35,157 nt of DNA from an uncultured Veillonella sp. (GTDB lineage: Bacteria; Bacillota; Negativicutes; Veillonellales; Veillonellaceae), in NCBI GenBank assembly GCA_934202215.1, contig CAKPXR010000012.1, positions 1 through 35,157 on the forward strand, in the 5' to 3' direction. A program made the position numbers and the translations under genes. Position 1 is the first letter of the stretch. Each line of letters begins with the position of its first letter. The notes under the pieces were generated by a model. That model did not search any database. It saw only the letters and a program-made list of their open reading frames with translations, and was not told the origin of the DNA. Shown here in pieces: positions 6,275-13,363 of this stretch.

Positions 6275-8212
6275 ATGGAACGGTGGAGCAAGGTAGCAGA
6301 GTGGTTTGATTTGAATCGTGAAAAGATCACATTAGTAGCTGGTGGTATCGGTGTAGTATTTAGTTTATTAGATGTTCGTTTGGGATTACCGTTCGACTGG
6401 GCATGGTTCACTATTTTATTATGTGGGTTGCCTATCGTATGGGGTGCTGCAGTTGCCATGTACGAAGAGTTCGACGTAAAAGCAGATCTCTTGGTATCCT
6501 TGGCGCTTATCGCAGCGGTAGCTATCGGTGAAGTATTTGCGGCTGCAGAGATTGCCTTTATCATGCAGCTAGGTGCGATGCTTGAAGAGTTCACTGTGTC
6601 TAAAGCGCAAGCAGGCATTGAACGTCTTGTTAAATTGACACCTACAACAGCGCGTATTGTTCGTGATGGCAAAGAAGAGGTATTGCCTGCAGATATCGTA
6701 ACGGTAGGCGATGTAATCCGCGTGTTGCCAGGCGAAGTAATCCCTGTAGATGGCACGATTTTGACGGGTGATACAGCGATTGATCAATCCGTTATGACTG
6801 GTGAGTCCATGCCTGTCGATAAAACGATTGGCGACGAAGTATTCTCTGGTACGGTGAACCAATTTGGTGCCTTCGATATGACGGCAACCAAAGAGGGCGA
6901 AGATAGCTCTATTCAACGCATGATTAAGCTCGTTAAATCTACTGATCCAGGCAATGCGAAAATCGTTAGTCTCGCTGACCGTTGGGCCACTTGGATCGTA
7001 GTGATTGCGCTCTTGGCAGCAGTTGGTACGTATGTAGTGACTGGTGAAATCATTCGTGCCGTAACCATTCTAGTTGTATTCTGCCCTTGTGCTCTTGTAT
7101 TGGCTACGCCAGCAGCGATTATGGCGGCTATTTCTAATGCGAGCCAACACGGTTTCCTCGTTCGCCGCGGCAATATTATGGAACGTTTGGCGAAGGTTGA
7201 TACAATGACCTTTGATAAAACAGGCACATTGACTTATGGTACGCCTGAGGTGACTGCTGTTGAAACAGTGGGTTCTATGCATGCTGATGAATTGTATCGT
7301 TTGGTGGCATCTGTAGAGACTAAATCCGAGCATCCATTGGGCAAGGCGATTGTAAATGGCTTTATGTCCCGTCATGGTGAAAGCTTTGATTCTGTTGATT
7401 CTTTCCGCATGGTGCCTGGTAAAGGTTTAGAGGCTACTGTAAATACTAAGTCTGTGTTAGCTGGTAACGAAGCAATGATGGCCTTGTCTAATGTGTCTAT
7501 TACGGACTCTGTGAAAGCAGCTGTTCATGATCACTTGAACCGTGGTGCATCTATTGTATATGTTGCGGTAGATGGTGTATTGGCTGGGTATGTGGCTTTG
7601 GCTGACCGTGTTCGCCGTGAAAGCCGAGCCGTAGTAGAGTCTTTGAACGATCTTCATGTTATGCCTGTTCTTTTAACAGGTGACCATGGTACAACAGCAA
7701 AAACAATTGGTAAACATTTGAACGTACCGAATGTTATCGCTGATTGTTTGCCAGAAGATAAAATGAATACTGTGGCTCAATTACAACAAGAAGGTAACAT
7801 CGTTGCCATGGTAGGTGATGGTGTAAATGATGCGCCAGCTCTAAAAAAATCTGATGTAGGCATCGCCATGGGCGGTGTTGGTAGCGATATTGCTGTAGAA
7901 GCAGCGGATATCGTTCTTGTAAACGATAATGTTAAAGAAATCCCTCACCTTGTAGCATTGTCTAAACGCATGATGACTACCATTAAAATCAATCTTTCTT
8001 TCTCCTTGATTTTGAACTTCGTAGCTATCATCTTAGCTATGATTGGTACTTTGTCCCCAGTATGGGGCGCCCTCGTTCATAACGGTGGCAGCCTTCTCGT
8101 AGTGGCTAACTCTGCATTATTGTTACGTTGGGCTTATAAATCCAATCACATAGTAGAGGATGACAATTCCGTTCTTGTAAAAGCTGCTCGCAAACGCGTA
8201 TTTGAAGGGTAA
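6275..8212 (+). CDS. Heavy-metal-translocating P1B-type ATPase
   Basis: A 645-aa inner-membrane pump that exports a soft metal ion using ATP. There is no N-terminal heavy-metal-binding domain. Four helices come first (about 18-105), then the actuator domain with TGES (175-178), helices 5-6 with Cys270-Pro-Cys272, the phosphorylation site Asp314 in DKTGT, the nucleotide-binding SEHP motif (His353-Pro354), the hinge GDGVNDAP (from 514), and helices 7-8 ending with an HNGGS segment (602-606). CPC is used by Cu, Ag, Zn, Cd and Pb pumps. The helix-8 HNGG pattern does not match the classical CopA or ZntA signatures as I remember them, so the metal is uncertain. ATG 6275 has an AGGAGG site at about 6263 and is preferred to GTG 6236. 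Expression is probably controlled by the CsoR-like operators at 6071-6118. Confidence 0.93.
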   Translation: MERWSKVAEWFDLNREKITLVAGGIGVVFSLLDVRLGLPFDWAWFTILLCGLPIVWGAAVAMYEEFDVKADLLVSLALIAAVAIGEVFAAAEIAFIMQLGAMLEEFTVSKAQAGIERLVKLTPTTARIVRDGKEEVLPADIVTVGDVIRVLPGEVIPVDGTILTGDTAIDQSVMTGESMPVDKTIGDEVFSGTVNQFGAFDMTATKEGEDSSIQRMIKLVKSTDPGNAKIVSLADRWATWIVVIALLAAVGTYVVTGEIIRAVTILVVFCPCALVLATPAAIMAAISNASQHGFLVRRGNIMERLAKVDTMTFDKTGTLTYGTPEVTAVETVGSMHADELYRLVASVETKSEHPLGKAIVNGFMSRHGESFDSVDSFRMVPGKGLEATVNTKSVLAGNEAMMALSNVSITDSVKAAVHDHLNRGASIVYVAVDGVLAGYVALADRVRRESRAVVESLNDLHVMPVLLTGDHGTTAKTIGKHLNVPNVIADCLPEDKMNTVAQLQQEGNIVAMVGDGVNDAPALKKSDVGIAMGGVGSDIAVEAADIVLVNDNVKEIPHLVALSKRMMTTIKINLSFSLILNFVAIILAMIGTLSPVWGALVHNGGSLLVVANSALLLRWAYKSNHIVEDDNSVLVKAARKRVFEG

Positions 8213-8219
8213 ATAAAAT

Positions 8220-8280
8220 AGCGCTATCTATTCCGGAAGAACCTCAATTAGAGTAATTGGATAGATAGTGCTTTTATTTT
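8220..8280 (+). terminator. Intrinsic terminator
   Basis: AGCGCTATCTAT (8220-8231) pairs with ATAGATAGTGCT (8261-8272, one G-U pair), followed by TTTTATTTTAT. The stem is extended by TTCC and AATTGG-type pairs. It ends the ATPase transcript. Confidence 0.82.
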
Positions 8281-8429
8281 ATATGTTATATGTAATCATA
8301 CGGGTATTCTTAATTTTCACTAATTGATTACATGCTGTATCCTATATGCTATGATTGCGTAATACAGTGCTCATACCATTCTATAGGTCATTTTACTCAT
8401 ATTGTGAAATAGATGGTTTCTAGTGTCGA

Positions 8430-9020
8430 TTAATCAATATAGGTTACAGGATAGCCTTTGGCTTCGATTTCGCGACGGTTAAGACCATTTGGTAAGTCTG
8501 GATAGCCTACTGCAAGGCTAGCATAGACTTTTTCGCCGTCTTTTAAACCTAGTTCACGCATTTTTGCTTGGATCCGTTCGTTGTCTTGAAGGTGACGGAT
8601 TTGGTTCACCCAGCAGCTGCCAAGGTCGAGTTCGTTGCAAGCGAGCATCATATTTTGCATCGCGCAAGACACATCGGCAAAGTTATTAGCATAGTTTTCT
8701 TGGCTTGCTAGTACGATGAGCACAGGTGCACCATAGTTGAATACAAATTTGCCTTCTGCAGACATCTTAATGATATTTACCATGTACGGCAATGTATTCT
8801 CAGTAATCGGCATTTTGCCATATTCCTCTTGAACAAGTGTAACGAGTTCTTTTAGCACATCTTGGTTCGTAATCACCATGAAGTGAGTTAATTGTGTATT
8901 ACCGCCAGATGGAGCGCGACGGCCTGCATCGAGCACTTGATCGATAAGTTCTTTAGATAATTGGTCAGCTTTAAATTTACGTGTACTATGACGAGTTTTG
9001 ATACATTCTAATGTATTCAT
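8430..9020 (-). CDS. Nitroreductase-family FMN oxidoreductase
   Basis: A 196-aa flavoprotein of the NfsB/FRase-like nitroreductase superfamily. The N-terminal TRHSTRKF is the FMN-phosphate-binding segment. RRAPSGGNTQ (about residues 34-43) is the second flavin loop, and LDLGSCWVNQI (about 131-141) and the C-terminal VGYP are also typical. These enzymes reduce nitro compounds, quinones or flavins with NAD(P)H as homodimers, and the natural substrate here cannot be told. The ATG has an AGGAGG site six bases upstream on the minus strand. A TATAAT-like -10 (minus strand, 9077-9082) lies in the divergent spacer shared with the diiron protein. No clear terminator follows it. Confidence 0.9.
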   Translation of the reverse strand: MNTLECIKTRHSTRKFKADQLSKELIDQVLDAGRRAPSGGNTQLTHFMVITNQDVLKELVTLVQEEYGKMPITENTLPYMVNIIKMSAEGKFVFNYGAPVLIVLASQENYANNFADVSCAMQNMMLACNELDLGSCWVNQIRHLQDNERIQAKMRELGLKDGEKVYASLAVGYPDLPNGLNRREIEAKGYPVTYID

Positions 9021-9191
9021 AGTAACCTCCTGTTAGATATAAAATGTAATGCAAGAATGCAGTTAGTATTTTCTTTATTATACTACATCAATTGTTGAAT
9101 ATAATGATTAGTATTATGTTGAATATGTCATATATAAGCTTTCACAAGTATAAATACTATATTTATTTAATATACTCAATTCATTATGGTT

Positions 9192-9300
9192 GGTTACATT
9201 AGGTGTAACCATATTGACAAAAATAGATGTATAACATAATATTAATTGTATAAAATTATATTTGTAACATTATTGACTGAGATAGATTTGACGGTCTATC
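9192..9300 (+). promoter_or_regulatory. Promoter and duplicated palindromic control region
   Basis: A perfect inverted repeat GGTTACA-TTAGG-TGTAACC (9192-9210) is followed at once by TTGACA (9214-9219), a 17-nt spacer and TAATAT (9237-9242). A 26-nt stretch starting in the right arm (9204-9229, TGTAAC..ATTGAC..ATAGAT) is repeated exactly 59 nt downstream (9263-9288), with 20 of 26 positions the same. A second inverted repeat, GATAGA...TCTATC, sits at 9281-9300. The regulator is unknown. Confidence 0.55.
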
Positions 9301-9340
9301 CAGAAAGAGTTTATAGATATGTATATAGAAGGAGAAATAT

Positions 9341-9769
9341 ATGAACTTACATGGTATCGCTAAAGGTAAGTCTTTTGAAAAGACTATTGAAATGTTAAAG
9401 ACTGCCGAGGTTAACGGAGCTAGTCAATACTTTATTATGTATTTTTTAGCTAAAGAACTAGGCTTTAATGAAATTGCTGAAGCTATTTATAAAAATGCTG
9501 CAGAAGATGCAGCACATGGTGGTATTTATAGCCATTTATTAGGCGAAGGCCCTACTACGAAAGAAGAGTTCCTTAACATGGTAGTCAATTTTTATAAAGC
9601 TGAAGCCTCTGCCGATACAATTCTTGCTAAGTTAGCTAATGAAGTTCGAGAATCTAATGAAGAGGGTGCTGATAGAATTGCAGAATTAATTGAACATTCT
9701 ATTCCAGAAGAACTAGAGCATGCAAGACGTCTTAAATCAGCTTTAAAATTAAGTGGTATTGAAGTTTGA
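9341..9769 (+). CDS. Ferritin-like (rubrerythrin-type) diiron protein
   Basis: A 142-aa, almost all-helical protein matching the four-helix diiron bundle of rubrerythrins but without the C-terminal rubredoxin domain. Likely iron ligands are Glu23 in the first helix (AEVNGASQYF), Glu55/Asp56 with His59 in the second (AAEDAAHGG), Glu88 in the third and Glu124 with His127 in the last (EELEHARR). The second motif is unusual: the usual ExxH spacing would be met by Asp56-x-x-His59 rather than a glutamate. Such proteins remove peroxide or store iron in anaerobes. A GGAGAAATAT site precedes the ATG. It stands alone, with an elaborate control region upstream. Function beyond ferritin-like is inferred. 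Confidence 0.8.
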   Translation: MNLHGIAKGKSFEKTIEMLKTAEVNGASQYFIMYFLAKELGFNEIAEAIYKNAAEDAAHGGIYSHLLGEGPTTKEEFLNMVVNFYKAEASADTILAKLANEVRESNEEGADRIAELIEHSIPEELEHARRLKSALKLSGIEV

Positions 9770-9915
9770 TATAAAAAATATTAATTGATCTATCGTTTAT
9801 GGTGTAATTTTAGGTCATTCATTCTATAGAAACTACTATTTTTTTAACAAAAAAGAAAAAATACATTAATTAATTGACAAATTTAAAAATTTATGGACAA
9901 AGTAGGTTTTTTACG

Positions 9916-9946
9916 TTGACTGCTTGCCGTAGAATTGTGTACAATT
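9916..9946 (+). promoter_or_regulatory. Promoter with overlapping MarR-type operator
   Basis: TTGACT (9916-9921), an 18-nt spacer, then TACAAT (9940-9945). The palindrome AATTGT-GT-ACAATT (9933-9946) covers the -10. Its size and placement fit autorepression by the MarR-family protein encoded directly downstream. Confidence 0.6.
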
Positions 9947-9982
9947 AATTTGTAGATTATTGTGTGCATATGGAGGTAGAAT

Positions 9983-10501
9983 ATGGCAGAAATTGGCGTA
10001 CTCGAAGGTTATAAACATAAAGAAGACGTACCTGATGCAGAGTACATGAAATTAGGAAACCAATTGAGCTTCCCACTTTATGTAGTGGCGAAGGAAATTG
10101 TTAATGCATATCGCAGTCACTTGGATCCTTTAAATTTGACATATACTCAATACATTGTAATGATGGCGTTATGGCAATATGGTGATTTGTCTGTTAAGGA
10201 ATTAGGCCAAGTATTGCGCCTTGATTCTGGTACGTTAACACCACTTTTAAAGAAATTAGAAGCCAAAGCATTTTTGAAGCGTAAGCGCAGTCGTCAAGAT
10301 GAACGTGTTGTTATGGTAACCCTTACTGAAACAGGTAAAGAATTGCGTGACGAAGCAGTTCACATACCACGTCGTTTGTCTGAAGCGGCAGGCCCAATCT
10401 TTGATGTTGAAGAAACTCGTCAAATGCGTATATTGCTTAACAAATTGTTAGAGGCAATCGATAACGCAAATGCTAGAACAGCACGAGATAGTAAGCGCTA
10501 A
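9983..10501 (+). CDS. MarR-family regulator, OhrR-like but without the sensing cysteine
   Basis: A 172-aa winged-helix repressor-type protein that follows B. subtilis OhrR through the core: MKLGNQLSFPLY (OhrR has NQLCF), the LNLTYTQYIVM helix, LxLDSGTLTPLLKKLE as recognition helix, and KRKRSRQDERVV as the wing. The peroxide-sensing cysteine of OhrR (Cys15) is Ser29 here, and the whole protein contains no cysteine at all, so it cannot sense peroxides by cysteine oxidation. The N terminus is about 14 residues longer than OhrR. It stands alone behind a promoter overlapped by a palindrome. A role as a ligand-responsive regulator of neighbouring genes is inferred; no ohr gene is nearby. Confidence 0.88.
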   Translation: MAEIGVLEGYKHKEDVPDAEYMKLGNQLSFPLYVVAKEIVNAYRSHLDPLNLTYTQYIVMMALWQYGDLSVKELGQVLRLDSGTLTPLLKKLEAKAFLKRKRSRQDERVVMVTLTETGKELRDEAVHIPRRLSEAAGPIFDVEETRQMRILLNKLLEAIDNANARTARDSKR

Positions 10502-10573
10502 TTTAGCTTACTCTAGTAAGATTTCATATGCATACATTCTGTAATTTAATATATCTAATATTTTCATAAAATG

Positions 10574-10660
10574 TGATATACTATACATATAACGTATTGT
10601 GCTGAGGTCATGTGAGAGTATGACTTGTTTGTAAATGCCATAATGGCAAAAGGAGAGCAT
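10574..10660 (+). promoter_or_regulatory. Extended -10 promoter and short structured leader
   Basis: TG-A-TATACT (10574-10582) is an extended -10 without a clear -35. The leader contains a small hairpin (GTCAT with ATGAC, about 10607-10624) and a TGCC/GGCA repeat just before the AAGGAGAG ribosome binding site. Confidence 0.45.
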
Positions 10661-10661
10661 T

Positions 10662-11060
10662 ATGAATAAAAACTTATTAGGTGCATTTGTATTAGCTGGT
10701 ACATTATTAGTTGGCGGTGTTGCTAATGCAGCAAATTGGAATGGCTTAGCTAACTATCCAGAGGTTCCAAACAGTGCAAATGGTGCAGAAACTTATTTCT
10801 TTGATAAAGCATCCCAATTCAGTGGTATTGATGGTAGCCGTAACTATGTATTCGGTATCAATGTAGTGAATATGCATAACAACCAATACGGTACAGCTAC
10901 ATTGTTTAAATATCTTGTTCATCCGAGCTTGCATACTGTATATCGTTTTGCTCCAGATGGTCAAGCTTACCAAATCACTCCTGGTTCCAATGAATACAAC
11001 ATGTTCTTGGCTGCTTGGAAAGAAGTGTACGGCACTAACTTCTCTTTCCCAGCGTTATAA
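10662..11060 (+). CDS. Small secreted protein of unknown function
   Basis: A 132-aa protein with a clear Sec signal peptide: MNKN, a hydrophobic core to about residue 18, and a predicted cut after ANA at about residue 23. The roughly 109-aa mature part is neutral, rich in Asn, Tyr and Phe, and has no cysteine. It includes the aromatic segments GAETYFFDKASQF and TVYRFAPDGQAYQITPGSNEY and ends in FSFPAL. I do not recognise a family. In a diderm the mature form would be periplasmic or extracellular. The AAGGAGAG site and intact frame support a real gene. A hairpin at 11098-11127 separates it from the downstream CMD-family gene, so partial read-through between them is likely. Confidence 0.75.
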   Translation: MNKNLLGAFVLAGTLLVGGVANAANWNGLANYPEVPNSANGAETYFFDKASQFSGIDGSRNYVFGINVVNMHNNQYGTATLFKYLVHPSLHTVYRFAPDGQAYQITPGSNEYNMFLAAWKEVYGTNFSFPAL

Positions 11061-11097
11061 TTTGATGGCTCATGCCGTAATAATTACATAACTATTG

Positions 11098-11127
11098 CTG
11101 GTGAAAGCTCTTATGGGCTTTCACCAG
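11098..11127 (+). terminator. Hairpin, weak terminator or processing signal
   Basis: CTGGTGAAAGC (11098-11108) pairs perfectly with GCTTTCACCAG (11117-11127) around TCTTATGG, followed only by TGTTGTTTA. The poor T tract and closeness to the next ribosome binding site suggest partial termination or mRNA processing within an operon. Confidence 0.55.
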
Positions 11128-11148
11128 TGTTGTTTATGGAGGTTTTTT

Positions 11149-11919
11149 ATGTCTAAATCTGAATTTGCCCAAGCTTATACGGAGCGTATGTTCCCTGATA
11201 TTGCTGCCCCGGCAGGTTATATTGACCCTGAGTTTGAAGTGTTATTTGATAATTTCGCATTTGATGAAGTTATCACCGAAGAGGGGCGTAATGTGCCTGC
11301 AAAGGATCGTTTCTTAGCTATCCTAGCAACATTAGTAGGTGAAACTGCTGTTGATGAATATGCATTAATGTTACCGCCAGCACTTAACTTTGGCTTGATT
11401 CCCGATGAAGTGATAGAGCTCCTTTATCAAGCTGTTCCATACTTAGGTATTGGTCGGGTGCGCCCATTTTTTAAGGTCACAAATAAGATTTTTGACTATC
11501 GCGGGGCAACTGTGGCCGACCCATCTCGTAGTACAATCACTAGTGAATCTCGATTTGAAAAGGGGCTAGAAAAACAGGTTGAAATTTTTGGAGAGTCTAT
11601 TCGTAATTCTTACCAAGAAGGACCTGAAGATACACGTCACATCAAAAAGTGGCTTGCTAATATGTTTGGTGATTACTATACTCGTAAAGGCTTAAGTGTA
11701 GCTCATCGTGAAATGATTACATTCTGTTTCTTGGCAGCTCAAGGTGGATGTGAACCACAACTTAAAGCTCATGTAGAAGGTAATTTGAACGTAGGCAATA
11801 GTAAACAATATTTGATTAACATCGCCTCCCAATGCGTGCCGTATATAGGCTATCCTCGTACGTTGAATGCCCTTCGTTGCATTCAAGATGGCTTTGCTGC
11901 ATGGGAAGCAAAACAATAA
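11149..11919 (+). CDS. Carboxymuconolactone-decarboxylase-family (AhpD-like fold) protein
   Basis: A 256-aa cytoplasmic protein with two CMD-type helical repeats (about residues 38-105 and 165-245). The second has the typical GGCEPQLKAHVEGNLNVG segment with Cys201 and His208. Neither repeat has the CxxC of AhpD, so a thiol-peroxidase-recycling role of the AhpD type is unlikely. The family also includes lactone decarboxylases and many uncharacterised oxidoreductase-like proteins. The ATG at 11149 follows GGAGGTTTTTT and gives the family N terminus, so the longer frame from 11095 is rejected. It is 29 nt upstream of the degenerate site-2-protease gene, so the two are probably one operon. Confidence 0.82.
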   Translation: MSKSEFAQAYTERMFPDIAAPAGYIDPEFEVLFDNFAFDEVITEEGRNVPAKDRFLAILATLVGETAVDEYALMLPPALNFGLIPDEVIELLYQAVPYLGIGRVRPFFKVTNKIFDYRGATVADPSRSTITSESRFEKGLEKQVEIFGESIRNSYQEGPEDTRHIKKWLANMFGDYYTRKGLSVAHREMITFCFLAAQGGCEPQLKAHVEGNLNVGNSKQYLINIASQCVPYIGYPRTLNALRCIQDGFAAWEAKQ

Positions 11920-11948
11920 AGGAGTGACATCACTCATAAAGGAGTTCT

Positions 11949-12575
11949 ATGTTTGATTTTAATCCAATTCAGATTTTAGCTAGCGTTCCTGCTATTATCA
12001 TTATTTTCTCTATCTATGGCTTTGCAGAGGCCAAAGTGGCAACGTGGCTTGGAGACCCAACACCACGTATGGCGGGGCGACTTACACTGTCTCCATTTGC
12101 ACATCTCGATTTAATCGGTACCCTCTGTATTATTCTCGTTGGCTTTGGTTGGCCGAAGGGGATGGCTATTAATCCATCTTACTTTAAAGATCCACGCAGA
12201 GATATGACATTGCTGGCCTTTTCTGGGCCTGTGGCAGGCTTGATTACGGGCTTTATATTCACCTTTATATACATATTACTAGGTAATCTAAACCTTATCA
12301 CGTCTCAAGGTCTTGATATGGTTTTGCAATATATCATCTTATATAGCATTGGTATCTCTCTATTCTGTTTAATCCCGTTTCCTCCATTGCCTGGGTTCAA
12401 TATCATATTGCCATGGCTACCTGTAGAATGGCAGATTAAATACTATCAATTAGGGATGGTTAACCTAATATTCTTTATCATCCTTATTAATACACCGATT
12501 ATTTCTATGATTATACGCCCATTGCAAGATACAATTTTCAAAATCTACTTTGCTATCATTAGTACAATATTATAA
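11949..12575 (+). CDS. Site-2-protease (M50) homologue lacking zinc ligands
   Basis: A 208-aa membrane protein with about five or six helices. It is readily recognised as a short M50 protein by LGDPTPRMAGRLTLSPFAHLDLIGT (residues 34-58), GFGWPKGMAINP, FKDPRRDM and SGPVAGL. The catalytic HExxH is replaced by Tyr-Gly-Phe-Ala-Glu (23-27), so both zinc histidines and the catalytic glutamate are gone. In the second motif, where active members have N-x-x-P-x-P-P-L-D-G, this protein has Cys140...PPLPG with Pro148 in place of the zinc-binding aspartate. It therefore cannot be a metalloprotease of the usual kind. The fold signature is otherwise well preserved, which argues for a retained non-proteolytic role, like other pseudoproteases. 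An AAAGGAG site precedes the ATG. It is probably co-transcribed with the CMD-family gene. Confidence 0.82.
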   Translation: MFDFNPIQILASVPAIIIIFSIYGFAEAKVATWLGDPTPRMAGRLTLSPFAHLDLIGTLCIILVGFGWPKGMAINPSYFKDPRRDMTLLAFSGPVAGLITGFIFTFIYILLGNLNLITSQGLDMVLQYIILYSIGISLFCLIPFPPLPGFNIILPWLPVEWQIKYYQLGMVNLIFFIILINTPIISMIIRPLQDTIFKIYFAIISTIL

Positions 12576-12647
12576 ATAGGATAGAAGTTGTCCCTCGTAG
12601 ATATATGCTAATGGATATAACAAATATTTTTATATGAAATACATACT

Positions 12648-12692
12648 AAAAGCCTCTATCGTGTAGAAGATTCTTATACGATAGAGGCTTTT
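12648..12692. terminator. Strong intrinsic terminator
   Basis: AAAAGCCTCTATCGT pairs with ACGATAGAGGCTTTT; the loop of about 15 nt can itself pair (AGAA with TTCT). It ends the CMD/pseudo-protease operon. The flanking A and T tracts would let it work in both directions. Confidence 0.9.
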
Positions 12693-12723
12693 AATGAATC
12701 AGTATTAATATATTTATATTAAA

Positions 12724-12868
12724 AACTATCGATATAGTTTTTAGAATGTGGTATACTAGAAATAGAAATCGTAAATTTTCGATATATTACTGATACAGTG
12801 TATTAGTAGAGAGTCTTGATGCATTAAATTGCTGTCATAGATTAATACAGTGAATTGACGCTCTCTAA
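12724..12868 (+). promoter_or_regulatory. Palindrome, promoter and structured leader before the BFD-like gene
   Basis: An AT-rich inverted repeat (AAACTAT-CG-ATATAGTTT, about 12723-12742) precedes an extended -10-like TGGTATACT near 12750-12758. In the leader, AGAGAG (about 12810) can pair with CTCTCT (about 12863-12868). An inner AATTGCTGT/ACAGTGAATT pairing makes a long imperfect hairpin of about 60 nt. No T tract follows. The leader of about 160 nt holds no ORF. Confidence 0.4.
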
Positions 12869-12927
12869 GTGATATAGCAAATTGATATAGTATAAAGATA
12901 TTCAAGTGAATAGAAGAGGAATTTCAT

Positions 12928-13161
12928 ATGGATTTTGAAGAAAACCAAGTGCCAGAGACGATTCTGGATAAGCTTACAAAGGTGTGTACATGCCGCAGCA
13001 TTACACGCAAAACGATTAAAGAAGCCATTTTGAATGGTGCTCATACATTTCCTGAAGTAAAAGAGGCAACTCGTGCCGGTACAGGCGCTTGCGGTGGCAA
13101 AGGCTGTGGTCCTCGCATCGTAAAGCTCTTAGCAGAAATGAAAGAGCAAGGTAAAATTTAA
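12928..13161 (+). CDS. BFD-like [2Fe-2S]-binding protein
   Basis: A 77-aa stand-alone BFD-like domain with four cysteines in the family pattern, Cys20-x-Cys22 and, after a helix-turn-helix-like middle, Cys55-x4-Cys60 in GACGGKGCGPRI. These ligate a [2Fe-2S] cluster. In other bacteria such domains are either bacterioferritin-associated ferredoxin (Bfd, releasing iron from ferritin) or parts of nitrite reductase, NifU and molybdenum or glycerol-3-phosphate enzymes. A free-standing copy is most likely a small electron carrier. The ferritin-like gene 3 kb upstream makes an iron-release role attractive but unproven. AGAGGAATTTC precedes the ATG. Two hairpins follow, the second a terminator. Confidence 0.87.
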   Translation: MDFEENQVPETILDKLTKVCTCRSITRKTIKEAILNGAHTFPEVKEATRAGTGACGGKGCGPRIVKLLAEMKEQGKI

Positions 13162-13172
13162 AACTAAGCAAA

Positions 13173-13198
13173 AGTTAAGAGTAAGTTTGATCTTAACT
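13173..13198 (+). repeat. Hairpin downstream of the BFD-like gene
   Basis: AGTTAAGA (13173-13180) pairs perfectly with TCTTAACT (13191-13198). It has no T tract; it may stabilise the 3' end of the transcript ahead of the terminator. Confidence 0.45.
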
Positions 13199-13205
13199 CA
13201 TATAC

Positions 13206-13267
13206 AGACTATTACTTCGAACCAATACGGTATATATTCGTAGGTTTTGGGTAATAGTCTTTTTTTG
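13206..13267 (+). terminator. Intrinsic terminator
   Basis: AGACTATTAC (13206-13215) pairs with GTAATAGTCT (13251-13260), followed by seven or more T residues. The loop is long (35 nt) and AT-rich. Confidence 0.78.
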
Positions 13268-13363
13268 TACTCATGATTCACTAGATGTATTGGTGTTGTT
13301 GGGGCGGTCTTTATTTTTTGATATACTATATATAATACTTTTAATACATTATGGGAGGTATAT

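Noticed and set aside
6193..7657. Several minus-strand ORFs of 66-187 codons opposite the P1B-ATPase
   Set aside because: Shadows of a strongly conserved coding strand; low-complexity composition and no ribosome sites.
11149..11919. AhpD-type thiol peroxidase partner
   Set aside because: The family fold fits, but the AhpD CxxC is missing and only Cys201 lies at the expected place.
1462..12692. AAGCCTCTATC shared by the terminators at 1462 and 12648
   Set aside because: A short similarity between two terminator stems; not enough to call a repeat family.
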